From assembly GCA_030831165.1 (NCBI GenBank), contig JAURLP010000026.1, positions 1 through 64,000 of the forward strand: a stretch of DNA of 64,000 bases, given 5' to 3'. The notes beneath the pieces were generated by a model. That model searched no databases, was not told where the DNA came from, and saw nothing but the letters and a program-made list of their open reading frames with translations. Source of the stretch: Gammaproteobacteria bacterium. Its GTDB lineage: Bacteria > Pseudomonadota > Gammaproteobacteria > Pseudomonadales > Pseudohongiellaceae. How positions within the stretch are numbered: position 1 is the first letter of the stretch; every line of letters starts with the position of its first letter. Position numbers and translations under genes: made by a program. Positions 33,268 to 42,331 of this stretch are shown piece after piece.

Positions 33268-34935
33268 ATGGACCGCCGAAAATTTTTTAAAAGTAGTCAG
33301 ATTTCATTAGCAACTGGATTAGTTGCGCCCTTGCTATGGACCAAAGCAGTTGCCCAAGGGAATGGAGCTAGTAGTATTGTGAATACAACTTCAGGCCGTG
33401 TGCAAGGATATTTGAGTAACTCTGTTGAAGTGTTTCGGGGAGTTCCATATGGAGCACCAACCAGTGGAGATAACCGGTTTATGCCACCTCAGGAACCCAG
33501 ACCCTGGAATGGTGTGCGTAGTACGACGGTTTTCGGTACTAGGTCACCGCAGCCATTTCGACCTATGATTCCTGAAATTGGTGACGCCTTAACGGGCACT
33601 GGAGCAATGGGAGAAGACAATCTTAAATTGAATGTATGGACCTCAGATGCTAATCCTAACGCACAGAAACCTGTTCTAATCTGGTTTCATGGTGGAGGTT
33701 TTAGAACCGGTTCCGGTAATTCACCTTTCTTTGATGGTGAACAACTGGCGCGTTACCACGACATGGTGGTTGTGACGGTTACCCACCGCTTGAACGCTTT
33801 GGGTTTTTTATATCTCGCTGATGCTCCGGATGAACGATATGTGAATTCATCCAATATGGGTATGCAAGATATTCTTCTGGCCTTGCAATGGGTAAACAGG
33901 AATATCGAAAACTTCGGGGGCAACCCTGATAATGTCACTATTGGCGGTCAATCCGGTGGCGGTGGCAAGACCAGTATTCTGCATGGCATGCCCGAAGCAC
34001 GGGGCCTTTTTCATAAGGCCATCATCATGGCCACGATTATTGAAACAGCAGTAACTGCTTTAGAAATAGAAGAAGCAGTGCATAACAGAGATCTATTGCT
34101 TTCTCGTCTTGGATTGAGCATGAATAATCTGGGGGCTCTGCATGCTTTGCCTTTTGAAGTCATTATTCGTGCCTTGGGAAGGCAGCCTGGACCTGCAACT
34201 CCAGAAAATGGGGATCTGGGATTACGTTATGTTCCTGTGGTTGATAATCGGGTCTTGACTGTTCATCCCTTTTCTCCGGTGGCGTCACCAATGGCTGAAG
34301 AGGTTCCTATACTCTGTGGTTCTAATGAAACTGAAGGCGTACCTTACGGCAACCCTGATGATAGTTTTTGGAATTCTGAACCAGGAAATTTAGATGAGTT
34401 GATAACAGAAATTGTACAGAGTCATAGGATAACCGACCAAGAAGCACGTAGTTTAATCAGTTTATATCAAAGTAATAGACCGAATGCTTCATATGGAGAC
34501 CTTGCTCTTTATATTCAGGCGGATATTCGCCCAACTCGAATTGCCCCCTATATAATTGCGGAGCGTAAAGTTGAACAGAACACTGCCCCAGTCTTTATGT
34601 ATTATTTTCAATGGAACTCTCCAGTTCTATATGGAAAACTTCGCTCCATGCATTGTATGGAAGTCCCTTTCTTTTTTGACAATATCGACAATACGGCCTT
34701 TATGAATGGTCGCGGCCGAGAACAGTATGATTTAGCATGGAAAATGTCTGAATCCTGGGCAGCTTTTGCTCGCACTGGTAACCCGAGCCACGCCGGCATC
34801 CCTGAATGGCCTGCTTTTAATTTAAATGACAGGCCTACCATGGTGTTTAGTAATGATACCCGTGTGGTAAATGACCCTTACGGCGCCGAGCGTCGGGCAA
34901 GCGAAGAGATATTAGCACGACGGCAAGACGCCTAA
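33268..34935 (+). CDS. Tat-exported type B carboxylesterase
   Basis: A 555-residue alpha/beta-hydrolase of the carboxylesterase/p-nitrobenzyl-esterase family. It has a twin-arginine signal (MDRRKFFKSSQ, cleavage near AVA-Q). The oxyanion-hole motif is H141-GGG-F and the nucleophile S229 lies in GGQSGGG. The acid residue is probably the Glu in SNETEGV (about 350), and the catalytic His is in MHCMEVPFFFDN (about 459). The nucleophile elbow is GQSGG in place of the usual GESAG. It would hydrolyse an ester in the periplasm. Start: ATG 33268, with weak GAG upstream; GTG 33259 would add three residues before the Tat motif. Confidence 0.9.
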   Translation: MDRRKFFKSSQISLATGLVAPLLWTKAVAQGNGASSIVNTTSGRVQGYLSNSVEVFRGVPYGAPTSGDNRFMPPQEPRPWNGVRSTTVFGTRSPQPFRPMIPEIGDALTGTGAMGEDNLKLNVWTSDANPNAQKPVLIWFHGGGFRTGSGNSPFFDGEQLARYHDMVVVTVTHRLNALGFLYLADAPDERYVNSSNMGMQDILLALQWVNRNIENFGGNPDNVTIGGQSGGGGKTSILHGMPEARGLFHKAIIMATIIETAVTALEIEEAVHNRDLLLSRLGLSMNNLGALHALPFEVIIRALGRQPGPATPENGDLGLRYVPVVDNRVLTVHPFSPVASPMAEEVPILCGSNETEGVPYGNPDDSFWNSEPGNLDELITEIVQSHRITDQEARSLISLYQSNRPNASYGDLALYIQADIRPTRIAPYIIAERKVEQNTAPVFMYYFQWNSPVLYGKLRSMHCMEVPFFFDNIDNTAFMNGRGREQYDLAWKMSESWAAFARTGNPSHAGIPEWPAFNLNDRPTMVFSNDTRVVNDPYGAERRASEEILARRQDA

Positions 34936-35035
34936 TATCGGTTTAAAGGCAGTTGTATAGTCAAATACTGAGACTTGGCCTGCTTTGAGGGATCCGATTT
35001 TTCTTGTTCGTGTGCGACAATTACCATGCGCCTTG

Positions 35036-36205
35036 CTACCGTGCCTCCTGCGCAGTTCTAATGCCTGTTGGTCCACCACTTACAGGAATCGAACCACTTC
35101 GAATAAGATTATCGCCATTAAAATCAAATAAGGTCAGCTCATGTTCTACAGAACATTGAACGGCTAGTTTTGTCGCATCATTGCTCCAGACAACTCCCTG
35201 GCACCAGTGCCCAATTTCAGCTTCTGCAACCAAGCTCAAATTTATACCGGATCTTTTATATATTTTAAGAATGCCAAAATCATGAAACCAGGGTGTATCA
35301 GGTGGCAAGTTAGAGCCATTCATAATGGGCACTGCAAGATAGTTACCGTCTGGTGACAGAGCCAAGCCTTCAGGGATAATTCCGACGGTTATCGCATTCA
35401 CCAAACGGGGAGGGGAAAGCTGCAAATCAATGACACTAACTGTATCTACCCCACCAGTGGGACCATTGCCGATATTGGCTGCTATGGCATAATGCCCATC
35501 CGGGGTGATGTCAATCGAATATGGTCCGAGGTTCGAAGAAATATCAATTCCATTGTAAATAACATCTTCTCCTTCTATGTCCAAGACAGAAATACTATGA
35601 TCGGCATTTCTTGTAACCAAAGCTTTAGAGCCGTCAGGTGTAAAAACGGGCAAGCTTGGTTGGCAGTAGTCACATACCTGCACATCTCCAAGTCGAGTTA
35701 CCAGCTTCCCTGAAATTCTAAATACGCTTACTGTCCCGTTAGCTCGGTTTGCCACCAAAGCCATGGTTCCAGCTGGGTTAATTGATATACCAGATGCTCT
35801 TTCTCCTGCATGCACTGTATCAATGACTTGTGGTGGGGAGGATTCCAGATCAACCACGGTGACTTCATCATTGAAGATTGTCCTTGAGGGATCGTTTGGA
35901 TCTATACGCGTTGACGAAACTATTAGAGCAATTGATTCATCAGGTGCAACCGCTACACTTTGTGGCGGGGCAGACCAGCCTCCGGGAGCATTGAGTTCTG
36001 CTATCAGTTGTGGGGGGGTTGCCCCCATATCCACAATACTTACAGTATCTGGTGGAGGGTTTCTGACTAGGGTGTTTACTCCTGCAATAAGCTCGGCTTT
36101 ATTGTCATTGGAAGATACTGCCAATTGCGCGAAGGAATTTTGCATGAAGGGAAATGCCAGCAGCAGCTGTAAACTAAGCAAGGATAAACAGGGTCTTAAA
36201 TTCAA
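35036..36205 (-). CDS. Exported YVTN/YncE-type beta-propeller protein
   Basis: A 389-residue exported propeller. The signal peptide (about 1-26, cleavage NSFA-Q) is followed by seven-bladed YVTN-like repeats: VAVAPDESIALIVSS, ISINPAGTMALVANRANGTVSVF, IDITPDGHYAIAANIGNG and LALSPDGNYLAVPIM. Several blades include the phrase S/DPPQ-I. The role is unknown; YncE-like propellers are often binding proteins or partners of quinoprotein systems. The start is TTG at 36205, preceded by a consensus GGAGGTG (36210-36216) at ideal spacing, which decides the start. It converges with the esterase gene; the 100-base gap lacks an evident terminator. Confidence 0.8.
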   Translation of the reverse strand: MNLRPCLSLLSLQLLLAFPFMQNSFAQLAVSSNDNKAELIAGVNTLVRNPPPDTVSIVDMGATPPQLIAELNAPGGWSAPPQSVAVAPDESIALIVSSTRIDPNDPSRTIFNDEVTVVDLESSPPQVIDTVHAGERASGISINPAGTMALVANRANGTVSVFRISGKLVTRLGDVQVCDYCQPSLPVFTPDGSKALVTRNADHSISVLDIEGEDVIYNGIDISSNLGPYSIDITPDGHYAIAANIGNGPTGGVDTVSVIDLQLSPPRLVNAITVGIIPEGLALSPDGNYLAVPIMNGSNLPPDTPWFHDFGILKIYKRSGINLSLVAEAEIGHWCQGVVWSNDATKLAVQCSVEHELTLFDFNGDNLIRSGSIPVSGGPTGIRTAQEAR

Positions 36206-36654
36206 AATTCACCTCCTAAGATATGTTTGGATTCTAAGTGAGCTAGTGGGAATAAACAATTTTTCAGAAATCTGAACATATAGGCAGACTAAGTTGTTGG
36301 TGTTAAATGGCTAATCTTGATGGAAACTTCTAGTATTAATTTTTAAAAAATTACTAAAACAAAATGGCATGAAAGAATAATCTACAAAAACAGATGGTAA
36401 TTTAGTTCATTGAACTACTAAAAGCATAAGTTCGAAATATAACTATATATAAACACCAAGAGAAAAAACGTGCTTGCACTATTGCACTTGTAAACCGGCA
36501 ACAAGAAAAAATGAAAAATAAAGTTAAATGGATACCCATGAGTTTTTGAAAAGGGTAAGATTGCTGTCATATTTACAGTCAGTTCGTGACTGACGTATTG
36601 GGTTGTCGGCCTGTTCTTTTTTGACGTTTTATAAAATATTTTTTGAGAAACAAT
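36206..36654. other. Divergent intergenic region with a short palindrome
   Basis: About 450 AT-rich bases between divergent genes. At 36576-36592 lies the inverted repeat CAGTCA-GTTCG-TGACTG, about 60 bases before the next start. It could be an operator or a short hairpin; no T-run follows. Confidence 0.4.
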
Positions 36655-37848
36655 ATGATCAAAATTAATTTTCCAATCCAAATAAAAATCTTTTTCACCG
36701 CATTTGCTCTCTTGTGTACTGGTGAGAATCTGGCTCAAACAGCAGCTTTTGATCCTCTAGATCCTTTTGCAGATATTGGCTCTGCAGAAGAATGGAAGAA
36801 TGCCTTTAGAACCCAAGGAGAAATTGAGGCTGACGATGTTTTCCATAATCTAACCGGGGGAGAGTTGTGGCGTAGAACCTGGCAAGGACAGTGGAAAACA
36901 GCCGCCAATGAAGGAAAAAGTTTTTCTGAATTTTATGACACTATTCAAGGCAATAGCGGTAACAGCTACCAGGTTCGAAGTCCTTATTCTTATATCACGG
37001 CCGAAGATCATTGGCAGGCTTGGTTTGAGGCAGCTGAAGGAGGCGTAAAGCATACACGTTCTAGTGTGCCGGATTGGTCAGGAGACTGGTTTGGTGAACG
37101 TTCTACACCCGGGGTAGTTGGTGGTGGTGCGCTGTTACGAGATATATACGACGGTATCTCTGAAGAATATAAGCCTTACTTCATTCAGTCTGTTCAGGCT
37201 GAACTGGAAGGCCGTAACTGGTGGCCAGCAGACACCTGCTTGCCTAATGGTTTTTTACGGGATGGCTGGCGCGCCCGTTTTGTGCGTACCGGACCTGAGA
37301 TGACTCTAATTGTTAAAGATCAGCCACTGCCTGAGACTAGATTTATTTATACTGATGGTCGGGGCTTTCTTCCCGAAGATTGGGCTTTAAGCCAATGGTA
37401 TGGTGAATCACAAGGTATCTGGGATGGTGATGAGCTCATCATCTGGACTAAAAATATCAAAGGCTGGAATGGAGGGCATGGTTTGCCTGAATACAGTGAT
37501 TCATTAGAGATTATAGAGCGCTGGGCAAAAGTTGGTGAGCAGTTATTGGTTGATATTACATTGTATGACTCGCTTGCCTTTGCCTACCCCTGGCATGATG
37601 TTGCTGTTTTTGATGCAGCACAAAACCTGGATAAATGGATGCAGCAACCACCCTCAATGAATGATTGCGTCTCCACGAATAACACCTATCATGACAACCT
37701 GGGGCTGATCAATGAACGTTCTCCGGCTCATCCTGAATATCATGATCCTTTTGATGCACGACCTTGGGCGACAAATTTTAAAAAAGCTGAGGATGCAAAA
37801 CAGCAAGGCTTGCTTCCAGCTGCTGAATACTTTAACGAACTAAAATAG
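36655..37848 (+). CDS. Exported protein of the DUF6152-partner family (copy A)
   Basis: A 397-residue protein with a signal peptide (about 1-28, cleavage ENLA-Q) and no named domain that I can assign. It shares a scaffold with the proteins at 46497-47543 and 53591-54625: an early SVPDWSG motif, then a cysteine followed by a basic/aromatic stretch (CLPNGFLRDGW), a predicted barrel-like run with RFIYTDGR and IWDGDELIIWT, and SLEIIERW. It is the most divergent of the three. The next gene encodes DUF6152, the same pairing as at 46015-47543. Function unknown. Start: ATG 36655 chosen over TTG 36643 because the signal peptide follows it directly. Confidence 0.72.
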   Translation: MIKINFPIQIKIFFTAFALLCTGENLAQTAAFDPLDPFADIGSAEEWKNAFRTQGEIEADDVFHNLTGGELWRRTWQGQWKTAANEGKSFSEFYDTIQGNSGNSYQVRSPYSYITAEDHWQAWFEAAEGGVKHTRSSVPDWSGDWFGERSTPGVVGGGALLRDIYDGISEEYKPYFIQSVQAELEGRNWWPADTCLPNGFLRDGWRARFVRTGPEMTLIVKDQPLPETRFIYTDGRGFLPEDWALSQWYGESQGIWDGDELIIWTKNIKGWNGGHGLPEYSDSLEIIERWAKVGEQLLVDITLYDSLAFAYPWHDVAVFDAAQNLDKWMQQPPSMNDCVSTNNTYHDNLGLINERSPAHPEYHDPFDARPWATNFKKAEDAKQQGLLPAAEYFNELK

Positions 37849-37916
37849 ATAATATTCATTTGGCCAATTACAACTAATTGATTTTAATAAATTCATTAAT
37901 GCTGAGGGTTAAAACA

Positions 37917-38327
37917 ATGCCAATGCAAAGATTAAGTAAGGTGATAGTTTTTTTTATGACAACATGTTTTTTGGCAAGTGTTGCTCCTGTGATGGCACAT
38001 CATTCACACGCGATGTTCGATGCTGAAACTGAAATAACTATTAGCGGAAAAGTAGCCGGGTTGCGTTATGCCAATCCGCATGTCCGCTTGCTGGTTGAAG
38101 CAGAAAATGAAGCTGGGGAGATTGAAAGATGGGACGTTGAAATGTCGACCATCGTAAATATGAGGACGCGCGGAGTAAATAGGTCTACTTTTCCTCAAGG
38201 TGCCGATATCAGTCTTGTAGTTAACCCTCTACGTGATGGAGGTCAAGGTGGCAATCTTGTCCATATAAACTCAATCAACGGTGTTGAGAATTCTGCTGAG
38301 AGTGGCAACTGGGCTCCCTCCACCTGA
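37917..38327 (+). CDS. DUF6152 family exported protein (copy A)
   Basis: A 136-residue periplasmic protein. After the signal peptide (cleavage near VMA-H) the mature chain begins with the family hallmark HHSHAMFDAETEITISGKV. A small beta-sandwich or OB-like fold follows (ANPHVRLLVEAENEAGEIERWDVE). DUF6152 has no established function. It follows its partner gene by 68 bases. GAGGG at 37904-37908 with spacing 8 fixes ATG 37917 as the start; TTG 37878 and ATG 37899 have no such site. The paralogue at 46015-46473 starts HHSFAMFDKNQELFISG. Confidence 0.85.
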   Translation: MPMQRLSKVIVFFMTTCFLASVAPVMAHHSHAMFDAETEITISGKVAGLRYANPHVRLLVEAENEAGEIERWDVEMSTIVNMRTRGVNRSTFPQGADISLVVNPLRDGGQGGNLVHINSINGVENSAESGNWAPST

Positions 38328-38488
38328 AAATTCTAAAAGTTAAGGTAATAACGAAGAGTATTTATTCTTAGGCTTTTGAGCACAAAAAAGTATAAATAAA
38401 GTTACAATTAAAAACATTTGCAATACAAGCTAACTGGGTTTAAATTGCTGCTATTCATCGATCTCGGTGTTTCAGGGAGCATATAAGC

Positions 38489-40879
38489 GTGTTCAATCCA
38501 GGAGAGTCTCGCCTTAATAAACTGCTGACTTTTTCGATCTTGGCAGCATCATCCTTTGGAGTTCAATCTCAAGAATCGGTTACTGAGTTCAGAACCGAGT
38601 TTGTCTATGATTATTGTACTGAATGCCATAATTCCATTGACTACTCAGGCAGTCTGGATTTTTGGGAAATGGATATCGCCAATGTTCATGTTGACGCGGA
38701 ACGTTGGGAAAAAGCCATTCGAAAGCTTAAGACCGGTCAGATGCCACCAAGAGGTGAAGAGCGGCCAGATCCTGAAGCCCTCGATGCATTTCTTGACAGT
38801 ATAGTCGCGGATCTGGACTCTGCTGAAGCAAATCCTGGTATTGCCGGTTTGCGACGCATGAACCGCATCGAATATAGCAATGCTGTTCGTGATTTGCTGG
38901 GGATTAAAATTGATGTCCGTTCCATGCTGCCGCCCGATGACAGCACTGTCGGGTTTGATAATATTGCCCTTGGAATAAACCCTCTCTTGCTGGAACAGTA
39001 TCTTACCACAGCCACCCGAATCAGTAGACTCGTGGTAGGCAGCCCCGAAATTCCACTGCTTGCCGAGTCTTACAGAGCAGCACCGGATCTGTCACAGGAT
39101 GTCCATTTACCCGGACTTCCACTCGGCACCCGCGGTGGTTTGCTAATTGAGCACAATTTTCCGCTGGATGCCGATTACCATTTTGATATCAGGCTGATGA
39201 TGACCACTGTAGATCAGATAAAAGGGGTCGAATTTGAGCAGCAAGCTGATATCTGGATTGATGATGAACTGGTGCACAGTATTACTTTTGGAGGATATGA
39301 AGACTTCAATTTGGGAAGAGGAGCGCAACGAGTCGCCGTTGAGGACAAAATGCAGGTCACCTTGCCAGTAACGGCAGGTCGCCATGAAATCGCAATTGCT
39401 TTTGTCGACGAAAACAGCGCCCTGAATACGGAAAACCTGAGTCCGTTCATCAAGCCAGCTACGGTTATTCAGCCGCTTGACCCGACAGGTCCACCTCATC
39501 TTGACCGTTTGACCATAACCGGGCCTTACAATCCGGTCGGTCCGGGCAATCCCGATTACAGGCAGAGACTGTTCAGTTGTCGGCCCAATGCCACATTGAG
39601 TGCAGATGAGTGTGCATACAATATCCTCTCTGAACTGACACAAAGGGTTTATCGCAGACCAGTCAGTGAAGAGGATATCAACCCGGTGATGCGCCTGTTT
39701 GCTGAAGGTAACCGGGACGGCAGTTTTGATCAGGGTATTGACTATGCCTTGCGTTATATCCTGTCAAATCCCAAATTTATTTTCCGTTTTGAAGAACCCC
39801 CGGAATCTGCTGTTCCGGGCGATGATTATTTCATATCGGATCTGGAACTGGCATCGCGCTTATCCTTTTTTATCTGGAGCAGCATCCCGGATGAAGAGTT
39901 ATTAGAAACCGCAATCAATGGCCGTTTGTCCGATACGGAAGTGTTAAACCAGCAAATCGAGCGTATGTTGCTGGATGAAAAATCCTTTGCCCTCTCAGAA
40001 AATTTTGCTGGCCAGTGGCTGTACTTGAGAAACCTGTCTACAACTGATCCTGATCCTCAGAAATTTCCTGACTGGGACGATAATCTGAGGCAGGCCATGC
40101 TCACAGAAACACAGATGTTTTTCGATAGTATTGTTCGCGAGGATCGCAGTGTGCTGGACCTCCTCAATGCAGATTACAGCTTCATCAACGAACGCCTAGC
40201 GCTGCATTATGGCTATAGAGGCATCAGAGGTGAAAGGTTCCGTCGTGTGGAGGTGCCAGAAGAACGTCGTGGTTTGCTAGGTCATGGCAGCATTTTGACG
40301 GTTACCTCACATGCTCACAGGACTTCGCCAGTCCTGCGCGGTAAATTTATCCTTGAGAACATGATGGGGACTCCACCACCAGCTCCACCACCCAATGTAC
40401 CAGACCTTCAGGCCACATCAGAAGGTGGGATTCCTTTGTCTATTCGACAACAGATGGAGCAGCACAGGGCAGATCCGGTCTGTGCCAGCTGTCACAATGT
40501 GATGGACCCCTTGGGACTGGCTCTGGAAAACTTTGATGCCTTGGGTCGATGGAGAGAGCTGGGTATAACAGGTCGCCCAATCGACGCCAGTGGTGAGCTT
40601 TCGGATGGAACTCCTGTTTCCGGACCTCGGGACCTCCGGGCCGCTTTGATGGCAGATCCTGAGATATTTGTGTCTACCATGCTGGAGAAAATGTACATTT
40701 ATGCACTGGGTCGGCCGATAGAGTATTACGACCAACCGACCATGCGCAGGATTCTGGAAGCATCAGCTCAAGACAATTACAGCTTTTCCTCACTGGTAGA
40801 GGGAATTGCCAATAGTATTGCTTTTCGTATGAATCGATATGAAAAAGATGCTGCAACATTAAGTATGAATGAAAATTGA
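38489..40879 (+). CDS. Planctomycete-type cytochrome protein (DUF1587/1595/1592/1588/1585)
   Basis: A 796-residue exported multi-domain protein. After a signal peptide (to about residue 28) come a cytochrome-like N-terminal domain with C43-TE-C46-H47, DUF1587 (RRMNRIEYSNAVRDLLG, about 122-138), a putative ligand-binding beta domain (190-340), and DUF1595/DUF1592 (YRRPVSEEDI, SNPKFIFRFEEPP, ASRLSFFIWSSIPDEELL). DUF1588 follows with VLDLLNADYSFINERLALHYG and a second CxxCH (VCASCHNVMDPLGLALENFD), then DUF1585 at the end. Such proteins are abundant in planctomycetes and some polymer- and sulfate-degrading bacteria; no reaction is established. Start: GTG 38489 with AGGGAG upstream. It probably forms an operon with the next two genes. 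Confidence 0.88.
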   Translation: MFNPGESRLNKLLTFSILAASSFGVQSQESVTEFRTEFVYDYCTECHNSIDYSGSLDFWEMDIANVHVDAERWEKAIRKLKTGQMPPRGEERPDPEALDAFLDSIVADLDSAEANPGIAGLRRMNRIEYSNAVRDLLGIKIDVRSMLPPDDSTVGFDNIALGINPLLLEQYLTTATRISRLVVGSPEIPLLAESYRAAPDLSQDVHLPGLPLGTRGGLLIEHNFPLDADYHFDIRLMMTTVDQIKGVEFEQQADIWIDDELVHSITFGGYEDFNLGRGAQRVAVEDKMQVTLPVTAGRHEIAIAFVDENSALNTENLSPFIKPATVIQPLDPTGPPHLDRLTITGPYNPVGPGNPDYRQRLFSCRPNATLSADECAYNILSELTQRVYRRPVSEEDINPVMRLFAEGNRDGSFDQGIDYALRYILSNPKFIFRFEEPPESAVPGDDYFISDLELASRLSFFIWSSIPDEELLETAINGRLSDTEVLNQQIERMLLDEKSFALSENFAGQWLYLRNLSTTDPDPQKFPDWDDNLRQAMLTETQMFFDSIVREDRSVLDLLNADYSFINERLALHYGYRGIRGERFRRVEVPEERRGLLGHGSILTVTSHAHRTSPVLRGKFILENMMGTPPPAPPPNVPDLQATSEGGIPLSIRQQMEQHRADPVCASCHNVMDPLGLALENFDALGRWRELGITGRPIDASGELSDGTPVSGPRDLRAALMADPEIFVSTMLEKMYIYALGRPIEYYDQPTMRRILEASAQDNYSFSSLVEGIANSIAFRMNRYEKDAATLSMNEN

Positions 40880-40966
40880 TTGATTATTGGCTAAATTTTG
40901 CACATGATTGCATGTGATATGCATTTTTGGCCGAAAACTAAGGGTGAATCTTAGAAGGAGAAAAGC

Positions 40967-42292
40967 ATGAGCTTTATATCAAAAAAACAACTAGCTCGTC
41001 GTACTGTCCTTAGAGGGCTTGGAGCAGCGGTTTCACTGCCTGTATTGGATGCAATGATTCCAGCAATGGCGCCACAGGCTTTTGCCAGTGACCTGAAAAA
41101 GCATCGCCACGCCTTTATTTATCTGGCTCATGGCGCTCCCGCTGCAACCTGGGTGCCACCCACACTAGGTAAGGATTTTGAATTTTCCCAGGCGCTTAAA
41201 CCAGCTGAAAGATTCCGGGATTACCTGACTGTGGTGTCAGGGATGAATCATCCTGCAGCAGATGCCCCTGCACCTCATGCGCTGTCACAACCAGTCTGGT
41301 TGACAGGTGCGCATCCAAAAGCCACCGATGGTAAAGACGTTCGTGCTGCCAAGACAATAGATCAGATTATTGCGGATAATCTAGGGCAGGACACCCAGTT
41401 TCCTTCAATTGAAATGGGAACTGAAGACATGACAGGTCTAATCGGGACCTGTGATGCAGGTTACAGCTGCACCTACATGAACACTATCTCCTGGCGTGAT
41501 GCGACGACACCATTACCCATGGAGCTTAACCCAAGGACTGTTTTTGAATATATGCTAGGTCGAGAAAGCACGCCAGAATTGAGAGCCCGGCGCCTGGCTG
41601 CTGACAGAAGTATTCTGGATGAGATTATGGTGGACGTAAATCAGCTTCAGCGTGCGCTCGGTGCAGCTGACCGCAATCGCATGGACTCCTATCTTGAGAA
41701 TATTCGTGAGGTTGAGCGCCGTATTCAGATTGCTGAATCACGGGACCAGTTGGAGACCGTTCCTGAAGCACCGATTGGTATTCCAGCCACATTTGAAGAA
41801 CATACACAAATGATGTTTGATCTGATAGCACTAGCCTGGGAAGCCGACCTGACTCGTGTGGCCTCATTTCTCATGGTGCGTGAAGTGAGTGAGCGAACGT
41901 ATCCGCATATTGGTATTCCTGATCCGCACCATAGCCTTTCTCATCATCAGAATAACCCGGCAAATTTGGATAAACTCGCTATCCTAAATGCGCATCATAT
42001 GATGCTTTTTACTCATTTCCTGGAAAAACTGCACAATACCCAGGATGTTGACGGTTCACTGCTGGATAATTCAACCATTCTTTATGGCAGTTCCATGGGG
42101 AACAGTAATCTGCATGATCACGTGAATATTCCAGCACTGCTGGCTGGTCATGGAGCTGGCACGCTGGAAGGAAACCTGCACGTGGCACACACGGGTGAAA
42201 CCATGTCAAATCTGCTGGTTACCATCCTTAACAAGGCTGGTATTCCAACCGAAACCGTTGGTGACAGTACTGGTTATATTACTGACGTCTAA
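40967..42292 (+). CDS. DUF1552 family Tat-exported protein
   Basis: A 441-residue protein of the DUF1552 family, the regular partner of DUF1592 cytochromes. The N-terminus carries a twin-arginine signal (ARRTVLRGLGAAVSLPVLDAM, quoted in part), so it is exported folded, perhaps with a metal centre. The fold resembles sulfatase or alkaline-phosphatase-like exported proteins such as DUF1501. Visible conserved stretches are HGAPAATWVPP, MNHPAADAPAPHAL and ILYGSSMGNSNLHDH near the C-terminus. A strong AAGGAG is just before the ATG. It lies 87 bases after the DUF1592 gene. No activity is known. Confidence 0.88.
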   Translation: MSFISKKQLARRTVLRGLGAAVSLPVLDAMIPAMAPQAFASDLKKHRHAFIYLAHGAPAATWVPPTLGKDFEFSQALKPAERFRDYLTVVSGMNHPAADAPAPHALSQPVWLTGAHPKATDGKDVRAAKTIDQIIADNLGQDTQFPSIEMGTEDMTGLIGTCDAGYSCTYMNTISWRDATTPLPMELNPRTVFEYMLGRESTPELRARRLAADRSILDEIMVDVNQLQRALGAADRNRMDSYLENIREVERRIQIAESRDQLETVPEAPIGIPATFEEHTQMMFDLIALAWEADLTRVASFLMVREVSERTYPHIGIPDPHHSLSHHQNNPANLDKLAILNAHHMMLFTHFLEKLHNTQDVDGSLLDNSTILYGSSMGNSNLHDHVNIPALLAGHGAGTLEGNLHVAHTGETMSNLLVTILNKAGIPTETVGDSTGYITDV

Positions 42293-42331
42293 TACATGGC
42301 AGCATAAGCCGACATTATGAGGAATAAGTTT

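Noticed and set aside
39143-39643. A 166-codon open frame antisense to the DUF1592 gene
   Set aside because: Its composition is explained by the opposing coding frame, and no family match is apparent.
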